From the NCBI GenBank assembly GCA_017439715.1, contig JAFSIR010000009.1, positions 1 to 64,000 on the forward strand: a stretch of 64,000 bases of DNA. The letters are read 5' to 3'. Below, one piece after another: positions 25,331 through 33,559 of this stretch. The notes under the pieces are model-generated. The model made no database searches. It saw only the letters and a list, made by a program, of their open reading frames with translations, and had not been told where the DNA came from. This DNA comes from Clostridia bacterium. GTDB lineage: Bacteria > Bacillota > Clostridia > Christensenellales > QAND01. Each line of letters begins with the position of its first letter. Position 1 is the stretch's first letter. The position numbers and the translations under genes were made by a program.

Positions 25331-25605
25331 AGGCTGAGACGAAGAGCAGGCGTTGAGAAGAACAGCGCAGAGAGCCGGCGGGTGGTGCGAGCCGGTGTGT
25401 TGGATATCAATGGCCTCTGGCTTCTGAGCCGGAACCTGAAGCGAAAGTGTGTAGGGCGCCCCGTGTTTGCTACGTAAGTGCATAGAAGCTGTCAGGCTTC
25501 AAAGAGTGGCGGGTAAGGATATCCGCAATTTGAGTGGTACCGCGAGTGATAAAAGTGTTTCACCCGTCTCAAAGCAAATATGTGCTTTGGGGCGGCTTTT
25601 TGTTT
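25331..25605 (+). ncRNA. T-box leader, probably leucine-specific
   Basis: The leader has all main T-box parts. Stem I begins near 25331 with a kink-type base (GGCT/AGCC), a distal part with AGAGAG bulge and the GGGTGGTGCGAG loop. The T-box sequence itself is GAGTGGTACCGCGAG (25532-25546), whose GGTAC region would base-pair with the uncharged tRNA end. A terminator follows (25564-25575 with 25584-25595, then CTTTTTG). My folding puts the specifier loop at CCTCTGG (25414-25420); CTC or CTG both mean leucine, while TCT or TGG would mean serine or tryptophan. Uncharged tRNA should switch the operon on. Confidence 0.88.
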
Positions 25606-25803
25606 AATTGGCAAAACGGTGAAATGTATGATGCCGCGGGAATATGATTCTATTCCGACCCATACGGATGAAACGTTTGCCGACAGGCCGCGTTTAGAAA
25701 GTTGATTGCCCCGGGCGTGACAAGCTTTATGGCATTGAATGAATAGGCCGGGCAAATAAGGCCGATAAAACGCAACCATCGCAATTTGAAAGGAGCTTTC
25801 AAA

Positions 25804-27192
25804 ATGAAGAAAATACAGATTTCGGACATTACCCTTAAAAAATTGTCGGAGGATCGGGCGATCTCCCTCCTTTTCCGTGAAAAATCCGCGATCGCCAATT
25901 GCGCGGATACCATCGGCGTTGATTCCGTTGAACTTCCGCAGATCAAATCTGTGCGTGAAGATATGATCATTTATAAAACCATTGCGCGAAACATGAAAAA
26001 CGCGGCGCTTGCCATCCCGGTTGGGTTCAACAGCGAAAATATAGCGCTTGCGTGGGATTGCGTGAAAGACGCTAAATCTCCGCGCCTGCAGGTGGAACTG
26101 CCCGTGTCCACCCTGCAGATGGAATATATCTATCATGTCAAGCAATCGGCCATGCTCTTAAAGATCGCGGAGCTTATAAAAGCGGCAAAAGCAGTTTGCG
26201 CCGATGTTGAATTTGCCGCCCTTGATGCAACACGTGCGGATGAAGCGTTTTTGATTGAGGCCGTTAAAGAAGCGCAGGCGTGCGGGGCCACCATGATTAC
26301 GATTTGTGACGATGCGGGCGTTTCCACACCGGATGACATTGCAGCCCTTGTGGAAAAAGTAACGGCAGCGGTGGAAGTGCCCGTTTACGTGCAGGTGTCT
26401 GACAGCATCAATATGGCAGTGGCCTGTGCGCTTTCGGCGATCAAAAAAGGCGCTCAGGGCCTTAAATGCGCCATGGCAGGCAAAAATGTGCTGCTCTGCG
26501 GCGAACTTTCCGATGCGGTCAATGCCTGTGGCACGCAGATCGGCGCGGAAATCATGCTGAACAAAACAAAGGTGCACGCCAGCATCGAGGATATGACCGC
26601 CAGCATCAACCGCAGCTCGTATGAATCCGAAAAAGATGTGAGCGAAGGGCAAAAGATTTTGCTTGATTCTGATGCCACGCTCGCGCAGGTCGCGCAGGCA
26701 GCCGCTGTGCTGGGCTACGACCTGACGGATCTGGATATCGGAAACGTGTATAAAGCGCTCAAACAAGTGTGCGATAAGCGCGGTGCAGTCGGCGCCAAAG
26801 AATTTGAAGCGCTGATCGCCAGCTCCGCCATGCAGGCGCCTTCCACCTATCATTTTGAAGCGTATACGACGACCAGCAGCAACGTTTCCAACGCCATGTC
26901 GCAGGTAACGCTCAAGCGCAATGATGAGATAATCCGCGGCGTGAGCAGCGGTGATGGCCCCATCGACTCCGCTTTCCGCGCGATCGAGCAGTGCATTGGC
27001 CACCACTATGAGCTGGATGATTTCCAGGTGCAGGCGGTTACGGAAGGGAAGGAAGCGTTGGGCTCTGCACTGGTCAGGCTGCGCAACAACGGAAAACTGT
27101 ATTCCGGCAACGGCACGTCCGTTGATATCATTGCGGCCAGCATCAGGGCGTATATCAACGCGCTGAACAAGATCGTGTTTGAGGAGAAATAA
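25804..27192 (+). CDS. 2-isopropylmalate synthase-like protein lacking catalytic metal ligands
   Basis: The 462-residue protein has the HMG-CoA-lyase-like barrel (about 1-330) and a C-terminal LeuA dimer/regulatory domain (about 345-455, STYHFEAYTTTSSN to GTSVDIIAASIRAYI) that binds leucine in real isopropylmalate synthases. The middle DVEFAALDATRADEAFL matches LeuA closely. However, the DTTLRDGEQ motif reads DITLKKLSE, losing the metal Asp and the catalytic Arg. The HxHND metal motif reads QVSDS (about 197-201), losing both His. It is therefore unlikely to condense acetyl-CoA in the usual way. The ATG at 25804 follows AAAGGAGC. It is the first gene after the T-box, 3 nt before the fusion gene. 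Confidence 0.85.
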   Translation: MKKIQISDITLKKLSEDRAISLLFREKSAIANCADTIGVDSVELPQIKSVREDMIIYKTIARNMKNAALAIPVGFNSENIALAWDCVKDAKSPRLQVELPVSTLQMEYIYHVKQSAMLLKIAELIKAAKAVCADVEFAALDATRADEAFLIEAVKEAQACGATMITICDDAGVSTPDDIAALVEKVTAAVEVPVYVQVSDSINMAVACALSAIKKGAQGLKCAMAGKNVLLCGELSDAVNACGTQIGAEIMLNKTKVHASIEDMTASINRSSYESEKDVSEGQKILLDSDATLAQVAQAAAVLGYDLTDLDIGNVYKALKQVCDKRGAVGAKEFEALIASSAMQAPSTYHFEAYTTTSSNVSNAMSQVTLKRNDEIIRGVSSGDGPIDSAFRAIEQCIGHHYELDDFQVQAVTEGKEALGSALVRLRNNGKLYSGNGTSVDIIAASIRAYINALNKIVFEEK

Positions 27193-27195
27193 TAT

Positions 27196-29652
27196 ATGAA
27201 AATCGTATTCTCAACAAAAAATGTGCATCGGGCATCATTTTTGGATATCTGCCGTTATGCCTATGACTATGGGTTTGAAGGATTTGAAATTTTTGATGCG
27301 ATCCACGAAAGAAATGCGCATTATGACAGCGTTTTAAGGCGCGATCAAGTGGCAGATGCCAAGCGCAAGCTGGTAAACCGAGGGCTTGTGATCCCGGCGC
27401 TGCGCATGCCCATGCCGCTTGAAAGTGAACAAGCAGATCCCGGGCTGATCGCAAGCTATGTGGATATGGCGGCCGCCGCAGGCATTGAAAACATCATCGT
27501 CCATATGGAACAGGCGATGCCGTTTGAAGCGCTGGATGCCAAATTATCGCTTGCCATCTTTCGCGCCGAAGCAACGGATGTGAAGATATTGTTTGAAACA
27601 GTGGGCCACCTTGCCAACACGGAAAATGTGATCGGCGTTATCAATCATTTGGCGTCCGCGGCAGTGGGCGCCTCGTGGAACGTGCGGGGCACGTATTTTT
27701 CCGCCGGCGAAGCGGCGGAAACAACGATCAAAAACCTGGGCGCGTATATTAAATACGTGCGCCTGGGCGATATGAAGAACGGGAAAACCGTGCTGATCGG
27801 TGAAGGCGATCTTGCTGTGGAAAAGCTGCTTAACGCGCTTTCCTCGCTTAACTATGAAGGCTATATCTGCGCTGCGTGGAACGAAGAGATCAGCGATGCG
27901 GATATCGTGCTCACGCACTTTGCAAACTATATCTCCGCGCTCAACCGGGAAAAACAGTCGTTCGATTATTCATACTATAACCGGGACAAAACGGGCACCT
28001 TTGTTTGGAAGAAATACGATGTTATCGATGCCACTTTTTCCGATGTGCTTGACACGATGGCCCAAACGTATCCCGATCAGTATGCCTTTAAGTATCCGAC
28101 GCTGGACTATACAAGAACATATGAGCAGTTCCGCCGCGATATGGATGAGTGTGCTGCTGCCCTGATCTCGCTGGGCGTAAAAGCGGGCGATCACGTGGCC
28201 ATCTGGGCCACCAACGTGCCGCAGTGGTTCATCACCTTCTGGGCTACCACCAAGATCGGTGCCGTGCTTGTTACGGTCAATACCGCGTACAAAATCCATG
28301 AGATAGAGTATCTTTTAAAACAATCCGATACGCACACGCTCGTAATGATCGAGTATTGCAAGGATATCAACTATAAAGAGATCATCGAAGAGCTTTGCCC
28401 CGAGTTGAAAACGCTCAAACCGGGCACGCCGCTGTACTCGAAAAACCTGCCGTTCCTGCGCAACGTTGTAACCGTTGATTTTTCGATGGACGGCTGCCTT
28501 ACCTGGGAACAAATGCTCGACCGCTCTGTGATGGTGCCAAAGGCGGAAGTGCGCCGCCGCGCCTCGCTTGTAAAGCCTGACAGTGTGTGCAACATGCAGT
28601 ACACCTCCGGCACAACCGGGTTCCCCAAAGGCGTGATGCTCACGCACCGCAACATTGTGAACAATGGCAAAACCATTGGCGACAGGATGGATCTCTCCAC
28701 GGCAGACCGCATGATGATCCAGGTGCCCATGTTCCATTGCTTTGGCATGGTGCTTTCCATGACATCGATGATGACGCATGGCGGCACGCTGTGCCCCATC
28801 CCGTATTTTTCGCCCAAATCCGCGCTTTCCTGCATAAACAATGAGCGCATCACTTGTTTTAACGGTGTGCCCACCATGTTTATTGCAATGTTTGGGCACC
28901 CGGATTTTGCCAGCACAGATTTCTCTTATATGAGAACTGGTATCATGGCCGGTGCAAACTGCCCGGCAGATCTGATGCGGCGCGCAGCGGCGGAAATGAA
29001 TATGCGAGAGATTATCTCGGTTTATGGGCAAACGGAGGCGGCGCCCGGCTGTACGATGGGCGAGGTAAATGAAGATCTTGACCATCGCGTTGAAACCGTG
29101 GGCAGCGCATTCCCGGGCGTGGAATGCAAGATCATTGACCCGGAAACCGGGGAAGAGCTGCCCGATGGGCAAAGCGGTGAATTTGTGGCCCGCGGGTTCA
29201 ACATCATGAAAGGGTATTATAAAATGCCCGAAGCAACAGCGCAGGCGATCGATGCGCAGGGATGGCTGCACTCGGGCGATATCTGTATGCGCACGGAAGA
29301 CGGTTATTATAAAGTAACGGGCCGCCTTAAAGATATGATCATCCGCGGCGGTGAAAACCTGTATCCCCGCGAAATTGAGGAGTTTTATTTAACCAACCCC
29401 AAAGTGCGCGATGTGCAGGTCGTTGGCGTACCGGATGAGAGATACGGCGAGGAATGCTGTGCATGGATCATCCTGCATAATGGCGAAACGGCAGACGAAG
29501 CAGAAATGAAGGCATACGGCAATGCATCCATTGCGCGTCACAAAGTGCCTAAATATTTCCTGTTTGTGGAGGAGTTCCCGATGAACGCTGCCGGCAAGAT
29601 CCTGAAATACAAGATGCGGGAAGAATCCGCAGAACTGTTGGGCTTAAAATAA
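27196..29652 (+). CDS. fusion of a sugar-phosphate-isomerase-like barrel with an acyl-CoA ligase
   Basis: The 818-residue protein has two parts. Residues 1-255 resemble the xylose-isomerase-like/AP-endonuclease-2 barrel (KIVFSTKNVHRASFLDICRY; ILFETVGHLANTENV; LIGEGDLAVEKLL), but positions usually holding metal-binding Asp/His read SWNVRGTYF and YVRLGD. Residues about 275-818 are a complete ANL-family acyl-CoA synthetase: P-loop YTSGTTGFPKGV (about 469), YGQTEAAP, GWLHSGD, GRLKDMIIRGGENLYPREIEE and the catalytic Lys in AAGKILKYKMRE. The ligase should activate a carboxylic acid to the CoA thioester; medium or branched-chain acids are plausible. The gene is co-transcribed with the LeuA-like gene under the T-box and ends at a strong terminator. 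Confidence 0.85.
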   Translation: MKIVFSTKNVHRASFLDICRYAYDYGFEGFEIFDAIHERNAHYDSVLRRDQVADAKRKLVNRGLVIPALRMPMPLESEQADPGLIASYVDMAAAAGIENIIVHMEQAMPFEALDAKLSLAIFRAEATDVKILFETVGHLANTENVIGVINHLASAAVGASWNVRGTYFSAGEAAETTIKNLGAYIKYVRLGDMKNGKTVLIGEGDLAVEKLLNALSSLNYEGYICAAWNEEISDADIVLTHFANYISALNREKQSFDYSYYNRDKTGTFVWKKYDVIDATFSDVLDTMAQTYPDQYAFKYPTLDYTRTYEQFRRDMDECAAALISLGVKAGDHVAIWATNVPQWFITFWATTKIGAVLVTVNTAYKIHEIEYLLKQSDTHTLVMIEYCKDINYKEIIEELCPELKTLKPGTPLYSKNLPFLRNVVTVDFSMDGCLTWEQMLDRSVMVPKAEVRRRASLVKPDSVCNMQYTSGTTGFPKGVMLTHRNIVNNGKTIGDRMDLSTADRMMIQVPMFHCFGMVLSMTSMMTHGGTLCPIPYFSPKSALSCINNERITCFNGVPTMFIAMFGHPDFASTDFSYMRTGIMAGANCPADLMRRAAAEMNMREIISVYGQTEAAPGCTMGEVNEDLDHRVETVGSAFPGVECKIIDPETGEELPDGQSGEFVARGFNIMKGYYKMPEATAQAIDAQGWLHSGDICMRTEDGYYKVTGRLKDMIIRGGENLYPREIEEFYLTNPKVRDVQVVGVPDERYGEECCAWIILHNGETADEAEMKAYGNASIARHKVPKYFLFVEEFPMNAAGKILKYKMREESAELLGLK

Positions 29653-29662
29653 CAAACGGGTG

Positions 29663-29696
29663 CAAGGCCCATGCTCAGGCATGGGCCTTGTTTTTT
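29663..29696 (+). terminator. terminator of the T-box operon
   Basis: Perfect 12-bp stem CAAGGCCCATGC/GCATGGGCCTTG with a TCAG loop and six T. Confidence 0.95.
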
Positions 29697-29787
29697 GTTT
29701 TTTATATGGTTTTATGCGTTTTAAGACCGGATTATAGGACAGTTGATTCCGTAAATTCAACGTAAACAACAACGAGGAGGGAAAACC

Positions 29788-30558
29788 ATGTTTGAAATCA
29801 TCCTTCCCGGCCAACAGGCCGAGAAAGAAAAAAGGGAAGCCTGTGTGTCTCTGGTGCGGGTCTCGTTTCTCTTGGAGAATGCTGAACTCAACTATTACAA
29901 TGATCAGTTTGACCTTCATGAAGGCGATATTGTGTATGTGGAAGGCAAATATGCCGGAACACCCGGCCGGGTAACAAAAGTTTTCTATTCGTTTAAGATC
30001 CGCCGATCCGAGTATAAAAGAGTGATCTTCGTTGCGGACACGGAGGTTCACGGCCGGTTTTACATGGCAGGATCGCACTTTGTAACGTTAGATCCTCATG
30101 CGCTGCCGATCGAAAAGGTGATCACCTGGTTCCGCCCGCCCATTGAGGAAGATGAAACGTATATCACCGTAACGGATGACCGCACAATCGATCTTTTAAC
30201 GCTGGAGGGCCTGGTAGTTTCTCCCAAAGTGCTTGAGCGCGGCGTTTCGTATTACAAGGAAAATTTAGTAAAATACCTATGCATTGACGGGAATACGGGC
30301 ACCGCCATCGTGGAAGGATCGAATCCGTATGAAGTGGAGTTTGTGTATGAAAACGGAACGGTCAAACAATTGGTTTGCAACTGTTTGTGCATCGAAACGT
30401 GCAAGCATGAAGTAGCCGCACTGATGCAGCTTAGAGAAACGCTTGCGTGGTTAAATAAGCAAAACTTAACGGAAACGGACTATTTTGCGACCGTGTTTGA
30501 GCCTCTGTTGATCGAAAAATGCCTCGCGGGCAAACGGGAGGGCATGATCGAGCTGTAA
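29788..30558 (+). CDS. SWIM zinc-finger protein of unknown function
   Basis: The 256-residue protein ends with a SWIM-type zinc motif, CNCLCIETCKHEVAAL (about residue 203-218: CxC, then C and H). SWIM fingers bind DNA or protein in helicase-associated and other proteins. The first 130 residues, beginning FEIILPGQQAEKEKR, show beta-rich stretches (FDLHEGDIVYVEGKYAGTPGRV) reminiscent of a small barrel, but I recognise no named domain. It stands alone, with a GAGGAGGG site before the ATG and a terminator after it. In clostridia, SWIM proteins often accompany SNF2 helicases; none is next to it here. Confidence 0.65.
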   Translation: MFEIILPGQQAEKEKREACVSLVRVSFLLENAELNYYNDQFDLHEGDIVYVEGKYAGTPGRVTKVFYSFKIRRSEYKRVIFVADTEVHGRFYMAGSHFVTLDPHALPIEKVITWFRPPIEEDETYITVTDDRTIDLLTLEGLVVSPKVLERGVSYYKENLVKYLCIDGNTGTAIVEGSNPYEVEFVYENGTVKQLVCNCLCIETCKHEVAALMQLRETLAWLNKQNLTETDYFATVFEPLLIEKCLAGKREGMIEL

Positions 30559-30593
30559 AAAAAGCCAAAGAGAAATTTCTCTTTGGCCTTTTT
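30557..30593. terminator. bidirectional terminator
   Basis: GCCAAAGAGAAA/TTTCTCTTTGGC (30564-30587) flanked by A-run and T-run, between converging genes. Confidence 0.92.
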
Positions 30594-30596
30594 GTT

Positions 30597-31076
30597 TTAT
30601 GATTTTTGGAATGCCAGCCGCTCTGTGCCGTCAGACACATGGCAGATGCCGCAAAACTGAAACCCCTTTTTGCCAACAAGGCGCTGCATGGGCTTGTTGT
30701 TCACATGCGTGTCGATGCGCACATTGCCGCATTTTTCAAAGCACCAGTCAAGGCAAAACGCTGCGGCCCCCCGCCGCGCGCCGCCCGTTGCAATGCGGTG
30801 CACCACGCCATAAGGGCGGTCATTGAGCCAGACACCCTCGAGCGTGTGATAGGCCGGATCATCGCCCACATAGAAACAGAACACAGCCAGGATCTCATCG
30901 TCTTCCGCGCATACATAGCTTTGGCCCAATTCAATATCCGCCTCGATCTGCGCGCGTGTGGGCCGGTCGGTGCCCCATTGGGTGGGATTGCCGTTTTCAG
31001 CCATGAAAGCACGGGCTTTGGCATAGATCTCCATCACCCGGTCAAGATCGGATGCGGTGGTAAGGCGAATCTGCAT
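30597..31076 (-). CDS. GNAT-family N-acetyltransferase
   Basis: The 159-residue protein has the GNAT order: N-terminal IRLTTASDLDRVMEIYAKAR, a central beta sheet (YVCAEDDEILAVFCFYVG) and the acetyl-CoA-binding motif region VVHRIATGGARRGAAAFCLDWC (about residue 93-114), then HVNNKPMQRLVGKKGF. The usual Q/RxxGxG/A loop reads GGARRGA. It acetylates an amine of unknown identity. The ATG shares its A with the alanine dehydrogenase stop (TGATG), indicating coupled translation; a TTG one codon earlier is the alternative. Confidence 0.85.
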   Translation of the reverse strand: MQIRLTTASDLDRVMEIYAKARAFMAENGNPTQWGTDRPTRAQIEADIELGQSYVCAEDDEILAVFCFYVGDDPAYHTLEGVWLNDRPYGVVHRIATGGARRGAAAFCLDWCFEKCGNVRIDTHVNNKPMQRLVGKKGFQFCGICHVSDGTERLAFQKS

Positions 31077-32191
31077 CAAAGAACCTCTTCAGCCGGTGTA
31101 TAGGGAAGCCCCTGTGCATCGGCCACGCCTTTAAAGGTAAGCGTGCCTTTATATACATTCAGGCCGCGCATAAGCGCTCTGTTAGCGCGCATGGCGTTTT
31201 CAGCGCCCATGTTAGCGATCATCAGGGCATACGACAGCGTTGCATTGGCCAGCGCAAAGGTGGATGTGCGCGGTACAGCGCCGGGCATGTTGGCCACACA
31301 GTAGTGCACTACACCGTAACGCACAAAGCAGGGATCGTCATGCGTGGTGATGCGGTCCATCGTAGCGATGGAACCGCCCTGGTCGATTGCAACGTCTACC
31401 ATGGCAGCGCCGGGTTTCATGGTTTTCACCATTTCCTCGGTCACAAGCTGCGGCGTGCGGCCGCCGGGCACGAGCACAGCGCCGATCACAAGATCCGCTT
31501 CCTTCACTTCGGCAGCAATGTTATACGGGTTAGACATAAGCGTGGACACGTTGTTGCCGAGAATATCATCAATATACGCCAAACGCGCGCCGGAAATATC
31601 CACCACGGTCACCTGTGCGCCCATGCCGGCCGCCACACGGGCAGCGTTAAGGCCCACTGTACCGCCGCCGAGGATCAGCACACGCGCTTTGGGCACACCG
31701 GGCACGCCGCCGAGCAGCACGCCGCGGCCGCCATTGTTTTTCTCCAGCAGCGCTGCGCCTACCTGAACGGACATACGCCCGGCCACTTCGCTCATCGGGG
31801 AAAGCAAGGGAAGGCTGCCGTTATCGAGCTGAACGGTTTCATAACCGATGCCGATAATCTTACGCTCAAGCAGGGCTTTGGTTTGCACCGGGTCGGGCGC
31901 AAGATGGAAATAGGTGAACACGATCTGGCCTTCGCGCAGCATTGCATACTCGCTTTCCAGAGGCTCTTTCACTTTTATGATCATATCGGCTTTTGCAAAC
32001 ACATCGGCGGCTGTCGGCTCGATCACAGCCCCCGCCTGTGCATATTCGTCATCGGCAAAGCCGCTGTTGATACCTGCATTGGTTTCAATCAAAACGGTGT
32101 GCCCGGCGCGAACAAACGAATCAACACCGGCCGGTGTAACGCTAACGCGTCCTTCACCCTGTTTGATCTCTTTAGGAACGCCAATTATCAT
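31076..32191 (-). CDS. ald: alanine dehydrogenase
   Basis: The 371-residue cytoplasmic enzyme interconverts L-alanine with pyruvate and ammonia using NAD+. The N-terminal signature MIIGVPKEIKQGEGRVSVTP with the catalytic Lys in KVKEP, the His in YFHLAP (about residue 96) and the Rossmann motif LILGGGTVGLNAARVAAGMGA (about 172) are all present. Length and motifs match Ald. GGAGGG lies before the ATG at 32189-32191. It is transcribed ahead of the acetyltransferase. It can serve fermentation or ammonium assimilation in anaerobes. Confidence 0.95.
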   Translation of the reverse strand: MIIGVPKEIKQGEGRVSVTPAGVDSFVRAGHTVLIETNAGINSGFADDEYAQAGAVIEPTAADVFAKADMIIKVKEPLESEYAMLREGQIVFTYFHLAPDPVQTKALLERKIIGIGYETVQLDNGSLPLLSPMSEVAGRMSVQVGAALLEKNNGGRGVLLGGVPGVPKARVLILGGGTVGLNAARVAAGMGAQVTVVDISGARLAYIDDILGNNVSTLMSNPYNIAAEVKEADLVIGAVLVPGGRTPQLVTEEMVKTMKPGAAMVDVAIDQGGSIATMDRITTHDDPCFVRYGVVHYCVANMPGAVPRTSTFALANATLSYALMIANMGAENAMRANRALMRGLNVYKGTLTFKGVADAQGLPYTPAEEVL

Positions 32192-32294
32192 GCAAATCCC
32201 TCCTGCGTTAGAATATAACATTCATAAAATTAAAATGATTATACGACAAATTATAAAACCTCACAAGTTTTATCCTTCAAAAAACTTCAAAATG

Positions 32295-32303
32295 TGATAT
32301 GAT
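32295..32303 (+). promoter_or_regulatory. extended -10 promoter of the acyltransferase gene
   Basis: TGATATGAT is an extended -10 (TGn then TATGAT, 32298-32303). The -35 region (CTTCAAA) is weak. It is 26 nt before the TTG start and divergent from ald. Confidence 0.5.
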
Positions 32304-32329
32304 GAACCATATATTTTGGAGGACTGAAG

Positions 32330-33559
32330 TTGAACAAAAGAAAGAAAGAAAATGTTTTACCCGCAAAATGGCTGTATTGGTTGCTTTTTTGGCCGATTAC
32401 GCTGTTTGTGCGGCTGCGAAACAATGTTCATTTGCATAATAAGAAGGCTGTGCGCAGTATGGAAGCGCCGTTTGTTGTGATCTGCAACCATCCCGGTTTT
32501 TTTGATTTTATCTATACCTGCATGATGCTGCGGCCGTTTATCCCGTCCATCATTGCGGCGCGGTATTATTTTTATCATAAAAAGTTGGGCCCGCTGCTCA
32601 ATAAGCTGGGCGTGATTCCTAAAAATCTATATGACGCGGATGTAAACGCCGTGCGTGCCTGCTTTCGTGTGCGCAACGCCGGCGGGGTAATCTGTGTGTT
32701 TCCGGAAGGCAGGCTGTCTGCATACGGATCGATGGAAACTATTACGGCGCCCACGCTGCGGTTTTTGAAAAAGCTGGGCTTGCCTGTGCTGAACATCCAT
32801 ATCGAAGGCTCGTATCTGACTACACCCAAATTTGACCACACGGTGCGCCGCGGCCGGATTGATGTAACGGCCGAACAGGTGTTTTCTGCAGAAGATTGGC
32901 AAACTTTGCCGCTGGAAGAATTGGAAAAACGGCTGTATGCAGTGCTGGATTATGATGAATTCAAAACCCAGGCGGAAAAACGCGTGCGCTTCAAGAGCAG
33001 GGCCAGAACCAAGAACCTGGAGCATTTGCTGTATATCTGCCCGCGCTGCGGAGCGGAGTTCAGCATGGCCACGTATGACGATAAAATCCGCTGCACCGCT
33101 TGCGGAAACGGCGCGGTGCTCAACGAGTATTATGATTTTGTGCCGTTCGGGCCCGGCTGTGTGGTTCCGGCCAACATACGGGATTGGTATCTGCTGCAGA
33201 AAGAAAAAGAGTATCAGGCGGTCAGGGAAAATGACGCGTATGAGCTCAGGTCACATGTGCTTCTCAAACAGCCGCGCGGCGGGAAAGAATGGTTTTCCGT
33301 TGTTGGAGAAGGGGAAACCGTGCTTGACCGCAACGGCCTGAGATATGAAGGTACCAAGGATGGGGAAGCGTTTTGTTTCACCATTCCGTTGTCGATTGTG
33401 CCTGTGCTGTTATACGGCACGAATGAAAACTATGAATCCTATTATAACGGCGAGTTTTATTATTTTTTGCCGAACGAGCCGCAGCATAGCGTAAAATGGT
33501 CTGTTGTATACGAGCAGATTCATCGACTGTATGAAGAAGGTGTGAATAATGGAGAATGA
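32330..33559 (+). CDS. 1-acylglycerol-3-phosphate acyltransferase-like protein with zinc-ribbon tail
   Basis: The first 210 residues form a PlsC-type acyltransferase: a membrane helix (KWLYWLLFWPITLFV), the catalytic NHPGFFD (about residue 53) and the FPEGRLS motif (about 124). An added C-terminal part of 190 residues starts with a zinc ribbon, CPRCG (about 237) and CTACG (about 254), and then a beta-rich region. Normal PlsC proteins end near 240 residues, so this is an extended architecture. The start is TTG, chosen because GGAGG lies 8 nt upstream and no ATG is near. It overlaps the next gene by 11 nt. It may acylate a phospholipid precursor or another lipid. Confidence 0.75.
   Translation: MNKRKKENVLPAKWLYWLLFWPITLFVRLRNNVHLHNKKAVRSMEAPFVVICNHPGFFDFIYTCMMLRPFIPSIIAARYYFYHKKLGPLLNKLGVIPKNLYDADVNAVRACFRVRNAGGVICVFPEGRLSAYGSMETITAPTLRFLKKLGLPVLNIHIEGSYLTTPKFDHTVRRGRIDVTAEQVFSAEDWQTLPLEELEKRLYAVLDYDEFKTQAEKRVRFKSRARTKNLEHLLYICPRCGAEFSMATYDDKIRCTACGNGAVLNEYYDFVPFGPGCVVPANIRDWYLLQKEKEYQAVRENDAYELRSHVLLKQPRGGKEWFSVVGEGETVLDRNGLRYEGTKDGEAFCFTIPLSIVPVLLYGTNENYESYYNGEFYYFLPNEPQHSVKWSVVYEQIHRLYEEGVNNGE

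Noticed and set aside
25670-25702. Short leader peptide (MKRLPTGRV) between T-box and first gene
   Set aside because: No ribosome site precedes it and it contains no leucine run; the leader is explained by the T-box.
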